Positions 8,941-16,108 of a stretch of DNA of 64,000 bases are shown here, in pieces; position 1 is the stretch's first letter; each line of letters starts with the position of its first letter. A model generated the notes under the pieces. The model did no database searches and had not been told where the DNA came from. It worked only from the letters and a program-made list of their open reading frames with translations. Origin of the DNA: [Lactobacillus] rogosae. Its GTDB lineage: Bacteria; Bacillota; Clostridia; Lachnospirales; Lachnospiraceae. The stretch is taken from NCBI GenBank assembly GCA_900112995.1, contig FONU01000003.1, positions 62,001 through 126,000 on the forward strand, read 5' to 3'. The translations under genes were made by a program, and so were the position numbers.

Positions 8941-8959
8941 TAAATATAAAATAATAAGA

Positions 8960-9003
8960 GAGCCATAGTTTAAATGAAACTGTGGCTCTTATTGTTATTT
9001 TTA
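8960..9003 (+). terminator. Intrinsic terminator after the carboxypeptidase
   Basis: GAGCCATAGTTT (8960-8971) pairs with AAACTGTGGCTC (8977-8988), 12 bp with one G-U, followed by TTATTGTTATTTTTA. Confidence 0.85.
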
Positions 9004-9034
9004 TATTATATTGTACTATGGCAATGAATAACTA

Positions 9035-9913
9035 TTATACATATTCTTTGCACAGATTAATAAACTGTTTGATAGATGGAGTCAAAAATTTATCTTTATG
9101 GTAAATAATATAGAAATTTCTACTGAAAATTAAATCCTGTACATTTACTGTAGAAATTAATCCTTGTTTTAATGATGGAATAATCATTCTATTTGGTAAA
9201 ACAGAAATACCTAGTCCGTTGATGGTGGCGTTGATTAGTGCTGTTGTACTCATAGCTTCCCATACTGGAATAATATGAATGCCAGCTTGTGTAGTAACAC
9301 GATCAAAAACTTCACGTGTTCCGCTTCCTTTTTCACGTAATAGAAAACGCTGCTTTTGAAATACTTCTATGGGTATATTCTGCCCATCTTTCCATCCTTT
9401 ATTAGTATCGCAAATAACACTTAAATAGTCTTGCATATAGGCTTCAGATACGATGTTAGAATTATGCGATATACCTTCAATTAACGCACAATCTAACTCG
9501 TTTGCAAGTATTTTTTGCTCCAGTCGTTCAGATTGTTCGATAGTTACTCTTACATCTATTTCTGGACATACTTCATAGAAAGACTTTACATAATTTGGTA
9601 AAAATTGAGAGCCAATTGTTATGCTTGCTCCTATGCGAATGATGCCTTTGGAATCCCAGTCGCGAAATCCAGTTTCCATATCTGAAAATAAGTCGGATAT
9701 GTGTATTGCATATTGAAGAAAATGTTGTCCAGCACTAGTGATTTGGAGTCTTCGCCCTATGCGGTCAAAAAGCTGTACCCCATAATATTGTTCTATTTCT
9801 TTGATGGCAAGGCTTACAGCTGGCTGTGTTATATGTAAAGCAGATGCAGCTTTTGTAGAATTATATCCATTTTCACATACAGCACGAAAAATTATCATAT
9901 GTCGTAGTGTCAT
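9035..9913 (-). CDS. LysR-family regulator, probably of the divergent chrA pair
   Basis: This is a full-length 292-residue LysR regulator. The N-terminal winged helix-turn-helix is clear (residues about 1-60, with NSTKAASALHITQPAVSLAIKE as the recognition region), followed by the two-lobed inducer-binding domain. It is divergent from the two chromate-transporter genes, with a 110 bp shared control region (9914-10023) that should hold its binding site. Divergent LysR genes normally control their neighbour, so I infer control of the chrA pair. The inducer is unknown. I could not pick out one convincing T-N11-A operator in this AT-rich gap. Confidence 0.9.
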   Translation of the reverse strand: MTLRHMIIFRAVCENGYNSTKAASALHITQPAVSLAIKEIEQYYGVQLFDRIGRRLQITSAGQHFLQYAIHISDLFSDMETGFRDWDSKGIIRIGASITIGSQFLPNYVKSFYEVCPEIDVRVTIEQSERLEQKILANELDCALIEGISHNSNIVSEAYMQDYLSVICDTNKGWKDGQNIPIEVFQKQRFLLREKGSGTREVFDRVTTQAGIHIIPVWEAMSTTALINATINGLGISVLPNRMIIPSLKQGLISTVNVQDLIFSRNFYIIYHKDKFLTPSIKQFINLCKEYV

Positions 9914-10023
9914 TATAAACTCCTTATATCAAATTACTTATTATTTATGTAAGATTATATTATTTCAATTATTAGGAATCAAGTGATATAGTATTAAAAA
10001 ATAGGAAGGATGGAATTCTAGAG

Positions 10024-10599
10024 ATGAGCATCTGGTATAAGTATAGAAAATTGTTTTTATCAACTTTTGAATTAAGTGCGTGTACATTTGGAGGAGGATT
10101 TGTAATAATTCCTTTAATGAGGAAAAAGTTTGTTGAGGAACTAGGCTGGATAGAGGAAGAAGAGATGCTGGATTTAACAGCAATTGCACAAGCTTCGCCA
10201 GGTGCGATAGCAGTAAATGCTTCAATTATGTTGGGGTATCATATAGCAGGCATTCCAGGAGCTATACTTGCGGTATTGGGAACAGTATTGCCCCCATTAA
10301 TAATCATTTCAATAATTTCGATGTTCTATCAGGCATTTCGTAATAATGTTATTGTTAGTATGGCAATGAGAGGGATGCTTTGCGGAGTTGCTGCTGTGAT
10401 TTGCGATGTTGTAATAAATATGGCAAAGAGTATATTTCAAAAAAAACGACCGCTACCAATTATAATAATGTTGGCTTCATTTATAGCTGTACGTTACTTA
10501 TCTATAAATATCATTATAGTTATTTTTGTCTGTGGTTGTATTGGAACATTAGATATATGGATTAAAAATATGAAACGGAAAGCAGGTAATAAGCAATGA
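10024..10599 (+). CDS. Chromate transporter family protein, first half-size subunit
   Basis: This 191-residue membrane protein is a short-chain CHR-family protein, equivalent to the N-terminal half of full-length ChrA. The family signature lies near the N-terminus (FGGGFVIIPLM) and continues with AIAQASPGAIAVNASIMLGY. Short-chain CHR proteins work as pairs in which the two halves have opposite topology. The next gene overlaps it by 4 bp (ATGA), which indicates translational coupling. Family members export chromate in some bacteria, but the physiological anion in an anaerobe is unproven. Confidence 0.9.
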   Translation: MSIWYKYRKLFLSTFELSACTFGGGFVIIPLMRKKFVEELGWIEEEEMLDLTAIAQASPGAIAVNASIMLGYHIAGIPGAILAVLGTVLPPLIIISIISMFYQAFRNNVIVSMAMRGMLCGVAAVICDVVINMAKSIFQKKRPLPIIIMLASFIAVRYLSINIIIVIFVCGCIGTLDIWIKNMKRKAGNKQ

Positions 10600-11159
10600 T
10601 ATATCTTGAATTGTTCTGGAGCTTTTTTAAAATTGGATTGTTAAGTATTGGTGGTGGGTATGCTGCTATGCCAATAATACAAAATCAGGTGATTGATATT
10701 CACCATTGGCTTACAATGACACAGTTTACTGATATTATAACTATTGCTGAAATGACACCAGGTCCAATAGCAATTAACTCTGCTTCATTTGTGGGAATTC
10801 AGGTCGCTGGATTTTGTGGTGCTGTTATTGCAACTGTTGGCTGTGTATTTCCATCCTGCATCATTGTAATGGTGCTTGCTTACATGTATTATCGTTATCG
10901 TGGACTCGATATGGTACAGGGCATTCTTTCAGGGCTACGACCGGCTGTAATAGCAATGATTGCATCAGCAGGTATTTCATTGTTAATTATGGCGTTTTAT
11001 GGACAAAGCACGCTTCCTAATAATCTTACATCTTTGGATGTTGTAGCTTTGATAATTTTTGCTATTGATATTTTTATCTTAAGAAAATGGAAGTCTAATC
11101 CTCTTTGGGTTATGTTATGCTCTGGCATCGTAGGAATTGTTCTATATTTACTTGTTTAA
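10596..11159 (+). CDS. Chromate transporter family protein, second half-size subunit
   Basis: This 187-residue membrane protein is the partner half, with the matching signature IGGGYAAMPIIQNQV and EMTPGPIAINSASFVG. It starts inside the stop codon of the previous gene. Together the pair would form one CHR anion transporter. It ends only 8 bp before the end of the convergent gene on the minus strand, and no terminator separates them, so the two transcripts may overlap at their 3' ends. Confidence 0.9.
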   Translation: MIYLELFWSFFKIGLLSIGGGYAAMPIIQNQVIDIHHWLTMTQFTDIITIAEMTPGPIAINSASFVGIQVAGFCGAVIATVGCVFPSCIIVMVLAYMYYRYRGLDMVQGILSGLRPAVIAMIASAGISLLIMAFYGQSTLPNNLTSLDVVALIIFAIDIFILRKWKSNPLWVMLCSGIVGIVLYLLV

Positions 11160-11167
11160 TAGATAAA

Positions 11168-12187
11168 TTAATTAATTGAAATCTCTTCAATAGTTGTTAT
11201 TGGTGCAGTTGTAGGTATTCTGTAAAGTGTTGACTGATCTTCATAATATGAGAAGAAGGTATACCTGGAAGTACAGTGAATACCTGATATTTCGCCAACG
11301 GCTACATATTCTAACTGAGTCCCGTCAACATTCATTCTGTAAAGACCGGCATTGTCACCGCCCTCAACGTGGAAGAATATTTTATTACCATATACGTTGT
11401 AGTTAATTACTTTGCCATTTTCAGGTGCATATAAAAGCTCGAGTGTCTTATTTGACATATTAAGTCTTACAAGTGAATACTGTTTGTCAAGGTCTATATA
11501 ATAAGCGTAATTATTATCAATCAATGTAAGGTAAGAATTGCTGTCGTAGTAATTAACAATCTGACAGGTCTTAGTATCCATAGAAAGTATATGGTGACGT
11601 CCGTTAGGGTCTGAGAAGTAAAGCTTTCCATTATATATACTTGTTGGAGAATAAGGCGTGTCAGATATTATAGAATTATTCTTGCCATCAATGTCTACTT
11701 TATAAAATGTAAGGGCTGTTGTGTCATCATAATGCTGGTAAAATACAGTGTTACCACTAAGACTTGCTGCACCGGAACGGTCATTATATAAAATTTTTGA
11801 ATGGCTTCCGTCTAAATCACATCTGTAAAGACCAAAAAGCTGGCCTCTGAATACCATTCCGATAGTACTTTTATTAAAATTATTCTTTACATAGTATATG
11901 TAATTGCCACATACGTTAAGGTAGGCAACGCTGTCATCATTTATTTTGGAAATGTTCGTACAGTCAGAATTCATAACATATAATTTGTTGTAATCGTCAG
12001 GGTTGGCAAAATATATTTTGTCATTATATTCGCAGAATAGCCCTCCATTGATAAGATTGCCTGCTGTGTTGCCAATAGCATTGTCGTTGTTATGTACTGT
12101 CTGGTTCTTCTTAAAATAAAAAAATCCGCCAACACCAGCAGCTGCAATTACTAAGACAACAATAATTATTGTAATGGTCTTTTTCAT
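11168..12187 (-). CDS. Membrane-anchored DUF5050-like beta-propeller protein
   Basis: This 339-residue protein has an N-terminal membrane anchor (residues about 4-25) and an extracellular region of repeated short motifs such as NDKIYFANPDDYNKLYVMN, NYIYYVKNN and GLYRMNVDGTQLE. These Tyr/Asp/Gly repeats every 40-45 residues are typical of the DUF5050 family, which is predicted to form a beta-propeller and is common in Clostridia. No catalytic residues are apparent. GGAG lies before the ATG. It is a single-gene unit, convergent with the chromate transporter and divergent from pheA. Function unknown, probably cell-surface binding. Confidence 0.75.
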   Translation of the reverse strand: MKKTITIIIVVLVIAAAGVGGFFYFKKNQTVHNNDNAIGNTAGNLINGGLFCEYNDKIYFANPDDYNKLYVMNSDCTNISKINDDSVAYLNVCGNYIYYVKNNFNKSTIGMVFRGQLFGLYRCDLDGSHSKILYNDRSGAASLSGNTVFYQHYDDTTALTFYKVDIDGKNNSIISDTPYSPTSIYNGKLYFSDPNGRHHILSMDTKTCQIVNYYDSNSYLTLIDNNYAYYIDLDKQYSLVRLNMSNKTLELLYAPENGKVINYNVYGNKIFFHVEGGDNAGLYRMNVDGTQLEYVAVGEISGIHCTSRYTFFSYYEDQSTLYRIPTTAPITTIEEISIN

Positions 12188-12254
12188 ATTGTAATCTCCA
12201 TTCTGTAGTATTTTATATAATTAATCAGTATTATTAATAGTTGTTAATTATTTA

Positions 12255-12283
12255 CTTACATATTACAAAAAATATGATACAAT
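12255..12283 (+). promoter_or_regulatory. Possible promoter of pheA
   Basis: CTTACA (12255-12260) and TACAAT (12278-12283) are spaced by 17 bp, about 40 bp before the pheA start. The -35 matches consensus at four of six positions. Confidence 0.45.
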
Positions 12284-12322
12284 ATCAATGGTTTAAAGCA
12301 ATAAAGATTACGAGGTTGAAAA

Positions 12323-13450
12323 ATGTTAGATTTGAATGTAATAAGAGAGCAGATTGACGGTATTGATAAACAGCTTGTCGATTTGTTTGAACAGAGAATG
12401 AAGCTTACAAAGGAAGTTGCAGAGTACAAAATCCAGACAGGAAAGAAAGTTCTTGATACACAGAGAGAACGTGCGAAGATTGAAGCTGTTACAAAGCTTG
12501 TTAAAAATGAGGCTAATGTCCATGCCATTGATGACTTATTTTCACAGATTATGGCTAATTCAAGAAAAGGACAGTATCAGCTTCTTGAAGCTATGGGTCA
12601 GACTTTAAGAGAACCTTATGAGGCTATAGAAAGCATTAATAAAGAGGGTGTTAAGATTGTATATCAGGGAGTTCCGGGTGCATACACACAGGAAGCTGCC
12701 TGCAATTTCTTTGGGGAGGACTGTGATAATTATGGTGTTCCTACCTGGAGAGACGTTATGGAAGCAGTTAAGAATAAGGAAGCTGATTATGGTGTGCTTC
12801 CAATTGAGAATTCTACAACGGGAAGTGTTGTAGGTGTATATGATTTATTACAGGAATATGATAACTACATAATTGCTGAGACATTTGTTAATATAGATCA
12901 CGTTCTTGTAGGACTTAAGGGAACAGATATTAATAAGGTTACAACTGTATATTCGCACCCACAGGGAATTATGCAGTGCGACCATTTCCTTAATACACAC
13001 AAGGATTGGCAGAGAATTCATCAGGCTAATACAGCTATGGCGGCTAAGATGCTATTATCAGAAAATGATCACACGCACGTTGCAATATCTAGTAAGAAAG
13101 CTGCACAGATATATGGTCTTGAAGTATTAGAAACAGGTATTGCTGACTTATCTAACAATACAACCAGATTTGTAATAATAACTAATGCAAGACGTTTCTT
13201 AAAAAATGCTAACAAGACAAGTATAGTATTCGAGACAGCCAATGAGGCAGGAACACTTTATAATCTTTTAAGCCACATAATATATAATGGGCTTAATATG
13301 TATAAAATCGAGTCAAGACCAGCAGATAAGCAGTGGGATTATAAGTTCTTTGTGGATTTCGAGGGTAATATTGATGATCCCCGCGTTATGAATGCGTTAA
13401 GAGGAATACAGGAAGAAGCTAAGTCAATCAAGCTTCTGGGTAACTACTAA
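12323..13450 (+). CDS. pheA: Bifunctional chorismate mutase / prephenate dehydratase (P-protein)
   Basis: The 375-residue enzyme converts chorismate to prephenate and then phenylpyruvate, the committed branch to phenylalanine. Domains in order: AroQ-type chorismate mutase (residues 1-90, starting LNVIREQIDGIDKQLVDLFEQR), prephenate dehydratase (about 110-290, with GVPGAYTQEAA, PIENSTTGSV and the NNTTRF motif at 278-283) and a C-terminal ACT domain (about 298-375) with ESRP at 330-333, the phenylalanine-binding motif. Allosteric feedback by phenylalanine is therefore expected. The gene appears monocistronic. No T-box or leader peptide is visible upstream. Confidence 0.96.
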   Translation: MLDLNVIREQIDGIDKQLVDLFEQRMKLTKEVAEYKIQTGKKVLDTQRERAKIEAVTKLVKNEANVHAIDDLFSQIMANSRKGQYQLLEAMGQTLREPYEAIESINKEGVKIVYQGVPGAYTQEAACNFFGEDCDNYGVPTWRDVMEAVKNKEADYGVLPIENSTTGSVVGVYDLLQEYDNYIIAETFVNIDHVLVGLKGTDINKVTTVYSHPQGIMQCDHFLNTHKDWQRIHQANTAMAAKMLLSENDHTHVAISSKKAAQIYGLEVLETGIADLSNNTTRFVIITNARRFLKNANKTSIVFETANEAGTLYNLLSHIIYNGLNMYKIESRPADKQWDYKFFVDFEGNIDDPRVMNALRGIQEEAKSIKLLGNY

Positions 13451-13513
13451 AAATATCTGTAGTGTAATAATAATATTAATTGTTATAGCATAAAAACTAT
13501 ATTTAAAATAATG

Positions 13514-13542
13514 TTGAAAAATGCCGCAACTTAGTGTATCTT
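13514..13542 (+). promoter_or_regulatory. Probable promoter of the ZTP-riboswitch/purine transcript
   Basis: TTGAAA (13514-13519) and TATCTT (13537-13542) lie 17 bp apart. The predicted start near 13549 falls at the 5' edge of the riboswitch. Confidence 0.5.
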
Positions 13543-13547
13543 AAAAC

Positions 13548-13711
13548 TATGAGCTGTACGACTGGCGGAAAGCATATTATACAGAACTTTTAATTGGTTA
13601 AAGTTATGGAATATGTGTGGGATTACCCACAGGGAGTACAGTATATATGATTATCAGCCGACCGCCTGGGCAGCCCCTTAAAAGGTTACCCAGATAAGGT
13701 CGGCTTTTTTG
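13548..13711 (+). promoter_or_regulatory. ZTP (pfl-type) riboswitch with terminator platform
   Basis: The two conserved blocks of the ZTP/ZMP riboswitch are present: CGACTGGCGGAA at 13559-13570 and GCCGACCGCCTGGGCA at 13657-13672. P1 pairs CTGTAC (13554-13559) with GTACAG (13636-13641). P2 pairs TGTGGG (13616-13621) with CCCACA (13626-13631) and is followed by AGGGAG. The 3' block can also pair with a downstream strand to form a terminator. Ligand (AICAR phosphate, a sign of low folate) should therefore let transcription continue into the two downstream genes that consume AICAR. An extra hairpin of about 45 nt (13572-13616) is inserted between the first conserved block and P2. Confidence 0.9.
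13656..13710 (+). terminator. Riboswitch-controlled terminator
   Basis: AGCCGACC (13656-13663) pairs with GGTCGGCT (13698-13705), with an inner CTGGG/CCCAG stem, then six T. The left arm is part of the aptamer's 3' conserved block, so ligand binding and termination exclude each other. Confidence 0.85.
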
Positions 13712-13813
13712 TATAAATTATACAAAAGGCACTTTGTGCCGATTATGCACACTTGCACGAAGATGTAGCTTGCCAAAGGCGACTGCACATAGTGTGGTAT
13801 GTGCTTTGTACAT
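13707..13813. repeat. Intergenic palindromic element, family B, copy 1
   Basis: It starts in the T-tract of the riboswitch terminator with a perfect 10 bp palindrome (TTTTGTATAA, one A, TTATACAAAA). It continues with a 44 nt block (13724-13767) that matches 45161-45204 at 41 of 44 positions, and a weaker related tail to about 13813. The block opens with a hairpin, GGCAC-TTT-GTGCC. It lies within the leader between the riboswitch and the IMP cyclohydrolase gene. Confidence 0.75.
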
Positions 13814-13853
13814 TTTTTACAGACTGTATGAAAAACAGAAATGGAGGATTATT

Positions 13854-14567
13854 ATGCAGATTACAACACTTGAAAAGGAATTATCGGGTTGTTCTTATCC
13901 GGGAAGAGGAATTGTTATCGGAAGATCAGCAGACGGAACAAAGGCTGTTACAGCATATTTTATTATGGGAAGAAGTGCTAACAGCCGTAACAGAGTATTC
14001 GTTGAGGACAAGGAAGGAATAAGAACAGAGGCGTTTGACCCAAGTAAGCTTGAAGATCCAAGCCTTATAATATATGCTCCAGTACGTGTTCTTGGAAAGA
14101 AGACAATCGTTACTAATGGTGACCAGACAGATACGGTATATGACCTTATGAGTACAGGAAAGACATTTGAAGAATCATTAAGAACAAGGGAATTTGAACC
14201 AGATGCTCCTAACTTTACTCCTAGAATATCAGGTCTTATGACAGTCGATAACGGTGAATATGATTATGCAATGTCAATATTAAAGAGCCACAACGGCAAT
14301 CCTAACCAGTGTGACAGATTTACATTTACATATGATGCACCAATTGCAGGAGAGGGACATTTTATTCATACATATATGAATGATGGTTCACCACTTCCAA
14401 GCTTTGAGGGAGAACCTGTATTAGTCAGAATAGAAGGCAATATTGATACATTTACTAATATGGTATGGGAAAATCTTAATGAAGATAATAAAGTATCACT
14501 TTTTGTAAGATTTATTGATATCAAGACAGGTGAATATGAAACAAGAATTATCAATAAGAATAAATAA
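13854..14567 (+). CDS. IMP cyclohydrolase, PurO-like
   Basis: This 237-residue protein belongs to the IMP cyclohydrolase family of the archaeal PurO type, which closes FAICAR to IMP, the last step of purine synthesis. Family features seen are the N-terminal YPGRGIVIGRSADG and the region YFIMGRSANSRNRVF. It is followed directly by an AICAR transformylase lacking its own cyclohydrolase domain, so the two replace bifunctional PurH. GGAGG lies 6 nt before the ATG at 13854; a longer frame from a GTG at 13734 would translate the family B repeat and is rejected. Expression is controlled by the ZTP riboswitch upstream. Confidence 0.92.
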   Translation: MQITTLEKELSGCSYPGRGIVIGRSADGTKAVTAYFIMGRSANSRNRVFVEDKEGIRTEAFDPSKLEDPSLIIYAPVRVLGKKTIVTNGDQTDTVYDLMSTGKTFEESLRTREFEPDAPNFTPRISGLMTVDNGEYDYAMSILKSHNGNPNQCDRFTFTYDAPIAGEGHFIHTYMNDGSPLPSFEGEPVLVRIEGNIDTFTNMVWENLNEDNKVSLFVRFIDIKTGEYETRIINKNK

Positions 14568-14650
14568 TAAGAACTACTAACTAAGAACTATTAATATAAT
14601 AAATAATTAAGAATTAATAATAGGAATTAATAAATGAATGGAGAATAGTT

Positions 14651-15832
14651 ATGAACGAATTTCAGTTAAAATATGGCTGCAACCCTAATCAGAAGCCATC
14701 AAGAATATTTATGGAAGACGGAAGCGGGCTTCCAGTAGAAATCCTTAACGGAAGACCAGGTTATATCAATTTCTTAGATGCATTCAATGGCTATCAGCTT
14801 GTTAAGGAATTAAAGGAAGCAACAGGACTTCCAGCTGCAACTTCATTTAAGCATGTATCACCAGCAGGTGCGGCAGTAGGACTTCCTCTTAGTGAAGTAG
14901 AGAAGAAGATATACTGGGTAGATGAGAATATCGGAGAGCTTTCACCACTCGCCTGTGCTTATGCAAGAGCAAGAGGTGCAGACAGAATGTCATCATTTGG
15001 TGATTTCATATCATTATCAGATGAGTGTGATGCTTCAACAGCAAAGCTTATCCAGCACGAAGTATCAGATGGTATTATCGCTCCTGGTTTCACAGATGAA
15101 GCTTTAGAGATACTTAAGGGCAAGAAGAAGGGTAATTACAATATAATTAAGATTGACCCTTCATATCGTCCAGCACCAGTTGAGAGAAAGCAGGTATATG
15201 GTGTTACATTTGAGCAGGGACGTAATGAGTTCAAGATTAATGAAGCACTTCTTGAAAATGTTGTTACAGAGAATAAAGAAATTCCAAAGCAGGCAAAGAT
15301 TGATTTAATAATTGCCCTTATTACATTAAAGTATACACAGTCTAACTCAGTATGCTATGCAAAGAATGGACAGGCAATCGGTATCGGAGCTGGACAGCAG
15401 TCAAGAATTCACTGTACAAGACTTGCAGGACAGAAGGCTGACAACTGGTATCTTCGTCAGAACCCTAAGGTATTAGAACTTCCATTTAAGGAAGGTGTAG
15501 GCAGAGCTGACAGAGATAATGCAATTGATCTTTACATTGGTGATGAATATATGGATATTCTTGAAGATGGAGCATGGGAGAGAGTATTTACAGAGAAGCC
15601 AGAAGCGTTTACTAAGGAAGAAAAGAGAGCATGGCTTGATGGCAACACAAATGTTGCACTCGGTTCAGATGCGTTCTTCCCATTTGGCGATAATATTGAG
15701 AGAGCATATAAGAGCGGTGTTAAGTATATTGCACAGCCAGGTGGTTCAATAAGAGATGATAATGTTATTGAAACCTGCAACAAGAGAGGCATTGCAATGT
15801 GCTTTACAGGAATGAGATTATTCCACCACTAA
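14651..15832 (+). CDS. purH: AICAR transformylase (phosphoribosylaminoimidazolecarboxamide formyltransferase), stand-alone
   Basis: The 393-residue enzyme corresponds to the transformylase domain of PurH, which transfers a formyl group from 10-formyltetrahydrofolate to AICAR. Family motifs include KYGCNPNQKPSRIF at the N-terminus, TSFKHVSPAGAAVG, and GAGQQSRIHCTRLA in the C-terminal half. The cyclohydrolase (MGS-like) domain of ordinary PurH is absent and is supplied by the preceding gene. The 83 bp gap holds loose AT-rich repeats of AAGAACTAYTAA and no promoter or terminator, so the two should be one transcript under the ZTP riboswitch. The symbol refers to the transformylase half only. Confidence 0.95.
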   Translation: MNEFQLKYGCNPNQKPSRIFMEDGSGLPVEILNGRPGYINFLDAFNGYQLVKELKEATGLPAATSFKHVSPAGAAVGLPLSEVEKKIYWVDENIGELSPLACAYARARGADRMSSFGDFISLSDECDASTAKLIQHEVSDGIIAPGFTDEALEILKGKKKGNYNIIKIDPSYRPAPVERKQVYGVTFEQGRNEFKINEALLENVVTENKEIPKQAKIDLIIALITLKYTQSNSVCYAKNGQAIGIGAGQQSRIHCTRLAGQKADNWYLRQNPKVLELPFKEGVGRADRDNAIDLYIGDEYMDILEDGAWERVFTEKPEAFTKEEKRAWLDGNTNVALGSDAFFPFGDNIERAYKSGVKYIAQPGGSIRDDNVIETCNKRGIAMCFTGMRLFHH

Positions 15833-15996
15833 TTAAAAGTATTTTTGATAAAAGATATCCGCGATATAAAATGAGCAATTAATTATTTTCTGGAATTAGT
15901 TTATTCCATTTTCTGGAATATTTAATAAAAATTTAAAGAGTATATAATTGGTACTTTATTTTTTCAATTTAATGTGATAAAATACTAAAGATTAAA

Positions 15997-16039
15997 AGAG
16001 GTGACAGCTGTCATTGAAGTTGTCATCTCTATTTTTTTT
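15997..16039 (+). terminator. Intrinsic terminator or attenuator before the OPT gene
   Basis: AGAGGTGACA (15997-16006) pairs with TGTCATCTCT (16021-16030), then eight T (16032-16039). It lies 165 bp after the transformylase stop and 70 bp before the OPT start. It could end the purine transcript or attenuate the transporter transcript. The rest of 15833-16108 is AT-rich with nothing else I recognise. Confidence 0.85.
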
Positions 16040-16108
16040 GATGATTTATTGTATTATATCGTCTGGCAATAATTCATCAATGATTTTTATACTTTTAGGA
16101 GGTTTTTT

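Noticed and set aside
13734-13853. A 40-residue extension of IMP cyclohydrolase from a GTG
   Set aside because: It translates the family B repeat, has no family resemblance, and the ATG at 13854 has a good GGAGG.
14568-14650. Loose repeats of AAGAACTAYTAA before the AICAR transformylase
   Set aside because: Imperfect, very AT-rich and short; likely slippage rather than a functional element.
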